From Treponema sp. (GTDB taxonomy: Bacteria > Spirochaetota > Spirochaetia > Treponematales > Treponemataceae), in NCBI GenBank assembly GCA_017484285.1, contig JAFUTH010000017.1, positions 78,541 to 142,540 of the forward strand: 64,000 nt of DNA. The letters are read 5' to 3'. The notes beneath the pieces are model-generated. The model was not told where the DNA came from and did not search any database. It worked only from the letters and a program-made list of their open reading frames with translations. Made by a program: the position numbers and the translations under genes. Positions 8,288 through 18,300 of this stretch are shown in pieces. Every line of letters begins with the position of its first letter. Within the stretch, counting starts at the first letter, position 1.

Positions 8288-9013
8288 ATGGTGAACCAAT
8301 TTTCACGCACAGAACTGCTGCTCGGCAAAACCGCGATGAAGACGTTGCAGCACGCACATATTGCAGTCTTCGGCGTCGGTGGAGTCGGCGGATATGCAAT
8401 TGAAGCCCTTGTCAGAAGCGGCATCCAGCACATCGACATCATTGACAACGACACCGTGAGCCTCACCAATCTGAACCGCCAGATTATCGCCACGCACAAA
8501 ACGATTGGAAAATACAAGGTCGATGTAATGAAGGAGCGGATTTTGGACATCAACCCCGCCGCAACCGTCAACACATTCACGTGCTTTTACCTTCCCGAAA
8601 CGCGAGACCAATTTGATTTTAGCCAATACGACTACGTCGTCGATGCGATTGACACCGTAACCGCGAAAATCCAGCTCATCTCTCAGGCAAAAGAAGCCGG
8701 CACTCCGATTATCTCAAGCATGGGCGCAGGGAACAAACTCAATCCCACGATGTTTGAAGTCGCCGACATCTCAGAAACAAGCGTGTGTCCCCTCGCCCGC
8801 GTCATGCGCCAAGAGTGCAAAAAACGCGGCATCAAAAACGTAAAAGTCGTCTACTCAAAAGAAAAAACAATCACGCCCGTCTTAAGCGATGAAGAAAAAG
8901 CCGCCGCCGAGCACAAAGGCAACGGAATAGCACCGGGAAGCAGCGCGTTCGTGCCCTCAGTCGCCGGACTCATTATCGCAAGCGAAGTGATTAAGGATTT
9001 GGCAAGTATTTGA
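8288..9013 (+). CDS. tcdA: tRNA threonylcarbamoyladenosine dehydratase (TcdA/CsdL, ThiF/E1-like)
   Basis: 241 aa, usual length for the family. It adenylates the carboxyl group of t6A37 in tRNA and closes it to cyclic ct6A. The N-terminus gives the Rossmann ATP site HIAVFGVGGVGGYAIEALVRSG, then IIDNDTVSLTNLNRQ, the E1-family signature for the nucleotide. The stretch ISSMGAGNKLNPTMF and PLARVMRQECKKRGI are typical of TcdA rather than of ThiF or MoeB, and no zinc CxxC pairs are present. The ATG at 8288 starts just before FSRTELLLG, the usual beginning. The only ribosome-site candidate, CAGGTAG, lies partly within the 3' arm of the hairpin at 8235-8274. Confidence 0.88.
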   Translation: MVNQFSRTELLLGKTAMKTLQHAHIAVFGVGGVGGYAIEALVRSGIQHIDIIDNDTVSLTNLNRQIIATHKTIGKYKVDVMKERILDINPAATVNTFTCFYLPETRDQFDFSQYDYVVDAIDTVTAKIQLISQAKEAGTPIISSMGAGNKLNPTMFEVADISETSVCPLARVMRQECKKRGIKNVKVVYSKEKTITPVLSDEEKAAAEHKGNGIAPGSSAFVPSVAGLIIASEVIKDLASI

Positions 9014-9045
9014 AGAATAGTGCAAATTTGGATGGGGCGCAGGGA

Positions 9046-9180
9046 AAAGCCCAATTAGGAATGTATGTGTTCCCAGTAAGGAATGTGTCTATTTCCGGCA
9101 GGGAATGCATTCATTTCTAGCAGGGAATGCACTCATTTCTAACAGGAAACGTACTCGTTTCCAGTAAGGAACGCACGGAC
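9046..9180. repeat. Six imperfect 22-bp tandem repeats
   Basis: Units of the type TTTCCAGCAGGGAATGCACTCA recur with a constant 22-base spacing: the GGAATG-type core starts at 9058, 9080, 9102, 9124, 9146 and 9168. Units differ by about 3-6 bases. The array is in the 336-base gap between tcdA and the AAA-ATPase-like gene, and no open frame spans it. The rest of the gap (9181-9330) shows nothing that I can name. Confidence 0.75.
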
Positions 9181-9336
9181 GACTGACCTGAAATTGCTTA
9201 TTAGATGGAGCGCAATTCTGTAGGCGTGTGTCATGCTGCGGTATGCAAGCATGTTTTGGTGCCGAAGCAAGATGTTTGTAAGGCTGAAAGACTGTTTTTA
9301 GATTTTTTAACTCTTTTAGAAAATCAAATTCCGTGA

Positions 9337-9342
9337 TAAAAT
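9337..9342 (+). promoter_or_regulatory. -10 box placing transcription start at the start codon
   Basis: TAAAAT ends seven bases before the ATG of the AAA-ATPase-like gene and no Shine-Dalgarno is present between them, so the message may be leaderless. A -35 match is weak (TTTTAG, 17 bases upstream). Confidence 0.4.
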
Positions 9343-9349
9343 ACGCCTT

Positions 9350-10939
9350 ATGGGAATAAGAAAACTTCCAATCGGAATCCAGGATTTTGAAGATTTAAGA
9401 CAGAATGGCTATCTCTATGTAGACAAAACTGCTTTCGTGTACAAACTCGTCACTGAAGGAAAGCCTTATTTTCTCTCTCGCCCGCGCCGTTTTGGGAAGA
9501 GCCTCCTTCTTTCCACGCTAGAAGCGTATTTTCTAGGCAAAAAAGAGCTTTTTAAAGGCTTAAAGATTTATGAAGAGGAAGAAAAGTCCGAAAACCCGTG
9601 GCAGGTGTACCCTGTGCTTACATTTTCGCTTGCGGCGGGGGAATTTACGACACCAGACGGATTAAGAAAGGCTCTTTCTTATTGTCTGAAGAAATTTGAA
9701 GAAAAATATGAGTTGAAACAAAAAGATGATTGGGATTTGCCAGTGCGTTTTAAAGAAAACCTGATGGAAGCCACAAACAAGACAGGCAAAAAGGTCGTCG
9801 TCCTCGTCGATGAGTACGACAATCCGCTTTTAAAGAACCTCGGCGTAAACGAAGAGCAGGCAGAAGCAAACCGCACGCTCTACAAGGCGTTTTTCGCAGT
9901 TCTCAAAGACCAGGACGCTTATCTCCGCTTCGTTTTTTTTACTGGAGTCACCAAATTCAGCAAGGTTTCGATTTTCTCTGATTTGAACCAGCTAAAAGAT
10001 GTTACCCTCAACAAAAGTTTTGACGCAATCTGCGGGATAACGCAGGAAGAACTGGAGTCAAATTTCAAGCCGGAAATCGAAAAAATGGCTGAAGAAAACG
10101 GAATGACTGGCGAGGAATGTCTTTCCGAGCTCAAAAAAATGTACGACGGCTACCATTTCTGTATGAATTCGCCCGACATTTACAATCCGTTCAGCCTGCT
10201 CAGGGCATTTGACGAAAATAAATTCGGCTCCTACTGGTTTTCAACGGGGACTCCTACATTCTTAATCAACAGACTCAATGAAATCAATTTTTCCCCGCGT
10301 AATTTCATTGAGACCGTTAAAATATCAGAATCCCAAATAAACGATTACCGACCAGAAAATCCTGACCCAATTCCGCTTTTGTATCAGAGCGGCTATCTCA
10401 CCATAAAAGATTGGAATTTAAGGCAGCTTTCCTACAAATTGGGGTTCCCGAACAACGAAGTGAAATACGGCTTTTTGGACGCATTAGCCCCAGGTTACCT
10501 GCATATCGAAGACAAGCCCGCACCGTTCAACATCGACCTTCTTGACGATGCCGTGGAGGAAGGCGACTGTGAGGGAATCAGAAAATGGTTCACCGCGCTT
10601 TTTGCGATTTTACCGTACACTGCGGGAAAAGAAACTGAAACCGTCATCGAGCAGAATTTCCAGAATGTGATTTACATCTCGCTCCTCGTTTTAGGGAAAT
10701 ATGTCCGCACGGAAGTTCACCAGTCGCTTGGCAGGACGGATTGCATTATCGAAACGCCTGAATATGTGTATATTTTTGAGTTCAAGCGCGACGGCTCAGC
10801 AAAAGAGACTTTGGAGCAAATTGAAGCACAAGTTTATGCAAAACCTTACGAGGCAGACAGCCGCAAAATCTTTAAAATTGGCGTGAATTTTTCAAGCGAG
10901 ACGAAAAATATTGCCGAGTGGGAAGTTGCGGAGCATTAA
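9350..10939 (+). CDS. AAA-ATPase-like/PD-(D/E)XK nuclease family protein
   Basis: 529 aa. The N-terminus KLPIGIQDFEDLR...YLYVDKT followed by FLSRPRRFGKSLLLSTL (P-loop GKS, about residues 45-52) and VVVLVDEYDNPLL (Walker B) is diagnostic of the AAA-ATPase_like family (PF09820). The C-terminal part contains YIFEFKRDGS and the segment AYAKPYE-like (QVYAKPYEADSRKIFKIGVNF), the PD-(D/E)XK-type nuclease module PDDEXK_9 (PF08011). These proteins are common in many copies in gut Treponema and Bacteroidetes; their role is unknown, with mobile-element or defence functions suggested. Motifs look intact. The start matches the family's usual first residues although no ribosome site precedes it. Confidence 0.9.
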   Translation: MGIRKLPIGIQDFEDLRQNGYLYVDKTAFVYKLVTEGKPYFLSRPRRFGKSLLLSTLEAYFLGKKELFKGLKIYEEEEKSENPWQVYPVLTFSLAAGEFTTPDGLRKALSYCLKKFEEKYELKQKDDWDLPVRFKENLMEATNKTGKKVVVLVDEYDNPLLKNLGVNEEQAEANRTLYKAFFAVLKDQDAYLRFVFFTGVTKFSKVSIFSDLNQLKDVTLNKSFDAICGITQEELESNFKPEIEKMAEENGMTGEECLSELKKMYDGYHFCMNSPDIYNPFSLLRAFDENKFGSYWFSTGTPTFLINRLNEINFSPRNFIETVKISESQINDYRPENPDPIPLLYQSGYLTIKDWNLRQLSYKLGFPNNEVKYGFLDALAPGYLHIEDKPAPFNIDLLDDAVEEGDCEGIRKWFTALFAILPYTAGKETETVIEQNFQNVIYISLLVLGKYVRTEVHQSLGRTDCIIETPEYVYIFEFKRDGSAKETLEQIEAQVYAKPYEADSRKIFKIGVNFSSETKNIAEWEVAEH

Positions 10940-11007
10940 AAACGAGTCTTTTTTTATTTACCAGACTTAAAGTCAAGAAAAATCCCGCCGAAAAGATTCT
11001 TGTTTAA

Positions 11008-11044
11008 ACAAAAAAAGCACCTGATTGCAAAAATCAAGTGCTTT
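11008..11044 (-). terminator. Intrinsic terminator of the giant surface-protein gene
   Basis: On the minus strand AAAGCACTTGATT pairs with AATCAGGTGCTTT around a short loop and is followed by a T run, 37 bases after the stop codon at 11081. Confidence 0.75.
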
Positions 11045-11080
11045 GGGTTTGCTTATTGTAGTGCAGCAGTAGATACTATT

Positions 11081-12386
11081 TTACTCTGGAAGCAATACGC
11101 TTTGTTCCAAATGAGTGGAATTGTATCCAACTGTTAAATTGCCAGTATACCCTGTGCCCGCAGTTTCGATGAAAGTATTATCTTGACTCGGCGGATTTGC
11201 CGCGCAAACTACAACCGTCTCCCATTTTCCTGTGTATTCCGAATCGGTATTTGCACCGGCTTCAATGTTTTCCACAATTGTAAGCGGCCAAGACGTTCGC
11301 AGTGAATACTTTGTTCCACCGTAAGAAATCGAATAGCTACAGATTACAGGGCGCACATCATTTGTTCCAAACTGCTTGAGCGTTATGCTGTTGTACATAC
11401 CGTTTGTAAAGAGAGTATCTACAAGGATTTTCTTTGTAACTGTAAGTCCTGATACAGCACCGCTTGTTCTAGTTGGGGTAAGAAGCGCATACTTTAAGTA
11501 AGAACCCGTTGAGTCGTAGTACGCAAGATGAATACGACCGCTTGCGTCTGTAATCATCGTAACATACTGCCCCGCAGCATCCGGGTCTACTTCTACTGCG
11601 TCTTGCCAAGAATTTGTCCAATTGCCATAGTAACCACTTGCAGGAGAGTTAAGATAGGTAATTTTGAGACCGCCAGCAGCTTCATCATAGTAGGCGATGT
11701 ATACAACATCCAAAACTGAATCGTAAGCCATGTCGAAGTAAGAAGAATCTGCTTTGCTAGAAGTAATTTCTTCGCGTCCAGCTGGGGTGTCAAGACCAAC
11801 ATCGGTTTCTTGAGTTACTGAATTATATTGATATGTATTAGCGACTATTCGACTCAGATCTGAATAAGCGGTTTGACCAGTTTGCTCTTTTTTCTGCGAA
11901 ATACTCGTTCCTTCATGGAATCGCCAAAACACAATAGAACGAGATTCATCCGCTTTGTCAAAATATGCCACCATATTCAATGTGTCTCTTGCGTTGCCAG
12001 AGACTTGCATTTTAATATTCTCATAGCGTTTCATTGTTGTACCAGAATAAGAATAGCCCGTTGTATTGCCATTGAAAGATAAATTACCGAGTCCTAATCT
12101 TCCAGATTTTTGATCGTTATATGGTCTATTCCAATAATATGCAGCAGGTAATGTTGAGAATGTCTTACCCCATTGCACAGAACCAAAATCAGTATAAGCG
12201 GCTCCTCCCCAGTTCATATTATGAAGGAAAACCCATGTTGGAGTACCTGCCGCATTATAGGCAAAGTCTCCGCCATAGATTGCACCAGCCCAAGAATATG
12301 TTAACTGTGTTCCATTAGCTCGTAAATACTGATTATTATCCGCATACATCCACATCATAGCACCAGTCTTATTACCGCTTCCATAT
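11081..12386 (-). pseudogene. C-terminal part of the giant surface lipoprotein, out of frame (+1)
   Basis: This frame is open from the frameshift site (about 12386) to the stop at 11081, about 434 codons. Its first ATG (12358) has no ribosome site, and the residues just before it (YGSGNKTGAMMWMYADNN) continue the upstream protein smoothly if one base is dropped at the CTT-A-TAT junction near 12386. It is therefore the 3' end of the same ancestral gene, not a separate gene. The content is beta-rich, with repeated short blocks such as YDSVLDVVYIAYYD and GRIHLAYYD that look like beta-propeller or sialidase-like blades, a plausible end for a large extracellular protein. It could still be made through ribosomal frameshifting or after a sequence correction. 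Confidence 0.75.
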
Positions 12387-15300
12387 AAGAACAGGTTTCA
12401 TAACGGCTTCGCTTCCACTGTAATTCGTAGTAGTTGTATCCCACATGTAAATGTAACGTTTATCAACATGGTTCGGAGCGAAAGTAGAAGATTCCTTATT
12501 GTAATCGGCTTCATCACTATTTGAGTTATTTAAAGATTCAATGGTGTTGTTAACGACCTTGATGCTTCCCGATTTTGTAAGGAGACTCTTAAGAACTGTC
12601 AGATTGCTTCCATCGGCAACAGTTGTTTTAGAAGTTGTTCCTAAGTACACAGTACCGCCTGTAAGGTTAAAGCCTTTTACCGTAATCTTTTCATTTGTCG
12701 TATCATCAATACTTGCGACAAAGGCACCACTTGCAGAACGTCTCAGATATTTCTTTGTGCCCGAGTCAAGGTCACCACTAGAGATGTCGGTGATATACGG
12801 CACGACGTCCATCTGATAGCTCGGGCTGTGCGTAGTCCCGTCGGTTACTGTATATGCGCCGCCTGTTGTGTCAGGTGCGCTTACCGTAGAGGCAGTTGAA
12901 TATTTGTTTCCGTCATATGCAGTTACGACGAGACTTATATCCGTCTCAGCGACATTCGGAATCTGAGCAGTATCGATGCTGACTGTCCAATACACTTTGT
13001 GTCCTTTTTGGGCAAAATAATACGTATCGTCGTAATGACCAATTGTTTTTTCTGAGCCAGAGGCATCTTCGCTGATTGTCCATTCATAAGAACCCGTTGA
13101 GCTGCTTCCGCTTGTCGCGTTCCAACCTGATGCTGGACTATAGGTTGCCATTGTTATATTGGCAAAGCCTGTTAATGCAGCTCCATCTTTAGCATTAAGA
13201 GTAAACGCAAGGCTCTCTAACGCATGATCATCATACGCCGTACCAGTGAACGTAATCTTTCCTGAGACTTTCGGGTCACCGTCATATTCGCCGCTTGTTG
13301 CACTAGAGTTATAACCTGTCGCATTCTGCCAATCTTTTTCCAACTCAATATGACCGTTTGCGCTCTTGTTGTCATAGAGTGAGTTTTCGTCTGCGCTTGC
13401 CCAGTAGAACGGATTCACGACGACTTTTGGCGGAACTGAGTCCACAAGGTCAATCGTAAAGTCGTTTACATAAAGAACACACTTCTGGCTTGTTGAGCCT
13501 TGTGTTGTTTCTTCGGTGCTATCCCAGAATGTGAATGAACCGCCTTTGCCTGCTCCGTCATTTGTTTCTGCAACGCTTGCAACGAGTGCTGTATTAGCGA
13601 GCGTGTAACCGTAAAGGTCGGTCGCTGTGTTATCTATCTTGTTGTAGGTAACTTTGCCAAGTTTGCCATCTTCCACAAGACTTGTAATGCTAGAGTTTTC
13701 CGTTCCCGCAGTTCCGCTTGAAGAAGTGATAGGTGTTGTTCCCGAAGCATCTTTTCCGTAGACCATCATAATATCGCCGTTTCCGCCGACAAGTTCTGCC
13801 ACGACAGCGAGTTTATTCTTTATGATGAATGAAGAGCCGTAGTTTGCGGTTGCGATTTCTTGCGCAGCCTTGACCTCTGTCGTTTTGATGTCTTTATCAT
13901 TAGCATCGTAAAGGTTATAGCCCACGAATTCGTTTTCCGTCCATGTGTCGCTTGAGTTCAAGTCTGTTCCGAGCCAAACTTTTGCAAGACGAGGAGCATT
14001 ATTCTCAATTTTTACCGAATATTCCGTGCCCGAAACATTGCCCGCTTTGTCGAACACAAGCACGACGAGTTTTGCAGGTCCGTCAGGCATATTCGTTGAG
14101 TGAATTGACGCATCCCATGTAAAGCCCGTTGATTTTGAGCCGCTCACGCTTTCAGGCATTAAGTCGCCATCATCGCCGCTTGTGAAAGTGAACGGATTTG
14201 CCGAGTCACTTGAAGAATTCTCAGAACCTGTGTTGTCAACGACCTGTGCGTACGGGAAGTAAGCGGTTGTCTCTGTTTGCTCGGTTACGCCCGTGCTCGT
14301 GTCGAATGTGATTGTCGTACCATCGATAGAATCAATCTTTCGCAACACGCCACCGATTTCAATCAAGCCGCCTTTGCGAATATGTTTGTTATCAGAAAGT
14401 GAAGAATCAGCCGTAAAGGTGTAGCCGTCCGTCTCCATTTTTCCTGTGACAGCCAAAGCCCACAATGTGTAAGTGTTTGTACCTTGCGTGAATGGGCGTT
14501 TTGTGAGAATTGCACGTGAAGTATCATCGACTTTAACTTCATTCTCCGTTTTTGAACCATACAGATACGCCTTAGAGTCCTCAGTTCCACTCGTGATGAG
14601 CGGGTCAAGAACAGCCTGCCGCTTGTAAGAATTGCCTTCCCGAACATAGTAGAACACGGCTCGCTCAAATCCAGAGCCAGGTTCGCTCACTTTTCCGCCA
14701 AGAATGAATTTGTAGTTTGAATCCACAACGCTGAAATCGTTAGAAAGTGACTCGCTTGTTTCTGAATCAGAGCCGTTGTAGATTTTGTTGATTGTCGGAG
14801 CATCGTTATCAATGTTGAGATTATACGTTGTCGTTACGGTATGTCCGCCACTATCTGTCGTGTCGGTTACTGTGACAGTGTAAGAAACAGAGTCGCTAGA
14901 TTTATCAACAGGAATAAAGAGATACTGAGTTTTTGAATTACCGTCATCGCCTGTTGTTATAGTTGAAGCAAAATAATCTGTTCCTGCTGTCAGCTGAGTA
15001 GAGCCTTTTTTAACCGTGTAGCTTTCAAGTTTAGATTCATCGTACAATTGAACCGTCAAATACCAGTCGCCTTTGAGATACATGCCGTCTTCATACACTC
15101 GGAGAGCAGAAGCGGTAGAACTTGCCGTGCTGCTGTCTGCATCATTTGAAGGAGAAATTTCTGTGCTGTACTGTCGGAGCGTTGCTTTCTGCGTCGGAGC
15201 AGTTGCATCGACATTGATGTAGTAAATCTGACTCCATGCGCCCACTTTTCCGTTTGAGTTGATTGCGCACGCACGGATTGCGATTTTGTTTACGCTACCA

Positions 15301-18300
15301 GATGCAGGATCCATTTCGCCACTAGTGTTGATTGAAAGATTCCAAGACGTCGTTTTGTTCGCCTTTACGCCCCACCATTCATTTGCCGCAGAGTCAGAAG
15401 TGAATGTAAGCGCAGAATCAAATCCCAAATCAGTCTGTGCGGAATCTTTGTCGTAAACGGCGTAGCCGTAACCGCCTTCGTTCACACCGCTTGTATTTTT
15501 GCTTACCGCAGAAGAAACTTTGCTTGAATTCCATGCAACCGTTCCGTCATCTGCGACAGAGCCAATCTGCAAGTAAACGGCAGAAACGCTTGCTTCGCCT
15601 ATAGGAATTTCAGAACTTCCCGTTACGCGGATAGTGCCGCCCAAAATCACGCCGCCTGTCGCCGTTCCTGTTGAATCGGGATAAGAGATTGTCGTTCGCG
15701 GTCGGTCGCCCTCTGGGTTATGCAGGATTGAATGTTTTCCGATTGCAGCATTTCCAAGTTCGTCAACAGAAAGAATATACACGGGCAATGTGTAAATTCC
15801 ATCATCAGAAATAGCAGTTGCATATGTGTTGTTGTCGTAATCTTTAATTACATCATCAGCAATCAAGAACTTGTACTGAGAGGCACTTGCATCATCGGCA
15901 AAGCCCTTATCAAGCCATGTTGCACTTTCTATCAAAGTTATGTCGTCTGAAGTTCGCTGAGTTTCGTTTGGAATGAGCCATTTCGTGCTTGCTGTCGAAG
16001 AGCCACCATTGTCAATTGCGCTTCCGTTGAGTGTAATCGTTCCCGTGACTTCTTCCGTTGACTTCGGATTTGAGATTGTGATTGTCGGTCCAGTCTGGTC
16101 AACAGAGAATGAAGGTGTCGTGTTACCCATCAAGTCCGAGGTATCGTATGCATAGGCAGTACAAGAAATAGAACCTGTCGCGAATTGGGAGACATCAACA
16201 ACATTTGTTGTCCATGGTGCGGGCGAAGCCTCAGTTGTGCCGAGGATACCGTATTTTGAAGACCAACTCTCTTCATCTGTTGTTTCATCTGTGGAAAGCG
16301 TAACTTTTTTCTCGAGTGTGTTGTCGGTACTGTCAATGCCAGTCAAAACAAATTGCATTCTGTCAATGCCGTTTGCATCGTATGCCTTGAGAATAAATCG
16401 CACATACCGTCTAGTTGTGCCACCGAAAACAATTGATGAAAGATTCACACCATCAGAGATTTCTTCGCCTGCCGCATCATGGAGCGTATCTTCCTCTGTT
16501 CCCTTCGCGTCTTTGTACACTTTCGCTTTGACAGAGACGATTGTCGGTGAGTCGGAATCTGAGCGGTATACAACACAGACATCGTTGTCGGTTTTGGTGT
16601 CGGTCTTAAACTGGAAGTACGGACGCGCAAGAGCAGTCGATGTGCTGCTTTCGGTTATGTATGTTGCATTTCCTGTGTAGAAGACTTTGCCAGTGTTGTC
16701 TTTGACATAGAAGTAGATTTTATGTGAGCCATCAGTTGTAGTCTCTGGCTCGAAAGTCCACTCACCGCTCGTTGGCTTATACTCTGTGAAGTCTCCCGTT
16801 TTACCCGAAACCGTTCCATCGTCAGCGACAGTAAACGGGCTATCTGAGACTATGAATGTATCGACGACCGCCGTTGCTGTTGCGTCATCGTCTTTAATCG
16901 TACCGCTGATTTGCGCATTCGTACCGAATTTGAGAATGTAAGAAGGAGATTCGTTATCTTTCGCTACATTTGCGAGATTCGTAATCTGTACGACAGGGCG
17001 GTCTGAATCTTGTGCGACAATCACTAAAACCGGCTCAGAGTAGCCTTTGTTGCCCGCGATGTCTTTTGCAACGGCGCGAAGATAGTACGAGCCATCTGGG
17101 AGCGCGGTCGTGTCGAATCCTTTGACCGTAAAACTGTAATTTCCTGTAATCTCATAAGTAGTGGAGTCAGTTGGAATCGATGTCCACGTGTCATTGTCTA
17201 CCGTATTGTTTTCCGTTGGCGTTGCGTACTCAATTCCAATGACAGAATCATTTGGCAACACGTTTGAGTCGCTTACCGTACCGCTCAGTGAGATTACACC
17301 GTTTACCTGTGTGCCCGCCGCCTTCTCCGACGAATCGGCATCGGTGGGGGCAGTGAGTGTGACTGTCGGCAAAATTTTGTCGAGGGCGAGTGTTCCGATG
17401 CTGACAATTTGGCTGTTTCCCGAGCCTGCGTTGTCGGTGACTTCTGCATAGACAGTAAAGTTGCCCGTTGTATCACTTGCATCAAATACGGCTGCGCTAT
17501 TGATGGTCAGTTCCCAGTTCTTTTTATTTTTGTCAGAACTATCGTTCGCCGATGTAATCGTGATTTTCCCGTAGGCACTTTCGGTCGTCGTAATTTTTTT
17601 GTCATTTATTGTAACGACAATCGTTCGCACACCCGCGTCAGCATCGGTCGCCGTACCGCTGAATGAACGATTGCTTTCTGCGTTCGTGTATTGAATTGCG
17701 GTTGCATTTGAGATAATAGTTGGAACTTGCGTGTCGACATTAATAGACGCCGAGCGATAAAGCACCTCTGTCTCAGAACCATTCTCATCAGTCTCCGCAA
17801 CAGTGACGGAATCGAGAGCGGTATTTCCCACATTATCTTCTGCGACGAGCACAAGATAATTACTACCTTCGGTAAAGCCTGAAAGCACGGTGTCAAAGGT
17901 TGATTCAACGGTCACGTAATATTTGCCGTTAATCACATCTTGAGAATCTGGCGCAATAAAACCGCCCAATGTGCCGTTTGTATTTGTGGTATCGGTATAG
18001 AAGACACGCTTTTTCTCAACCGTTGCCAATGGAGCAAAGTAGCCGGTCGGGCTCGACATGACTTCGGTAATAATATCATCGCTCGTTTTGTCAGTGGCAA
18101 GTTCTTCTGTATAGACCTTGTAGTAAATCATCTTTACGCCACTGCCACTGTCATCAGCAAAGTTTCCGCGAATAGTAATGGTGCTCGCGTTTCCGTAAGT
18201 GCCTGCTGAGTATTTTCCACCGACGTTTTTGTCGAGGTCATTGTCCCATTTAGGATTTGTAGAATTAGAGTCAATATCATCGTTGTCGTTTGTGCCGACT

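Noticed and set aside
9046..9180. CRISPR array
   Set aside because: Units are 22 bp, degenerate, and contiguous with no separate spacers; no cas genes.
11081..12358. Independent gene of 425 aa
   Set aside because: No ribosome site, and its frame continues upstream of the ATG into the frameshifted end of the giant gene.
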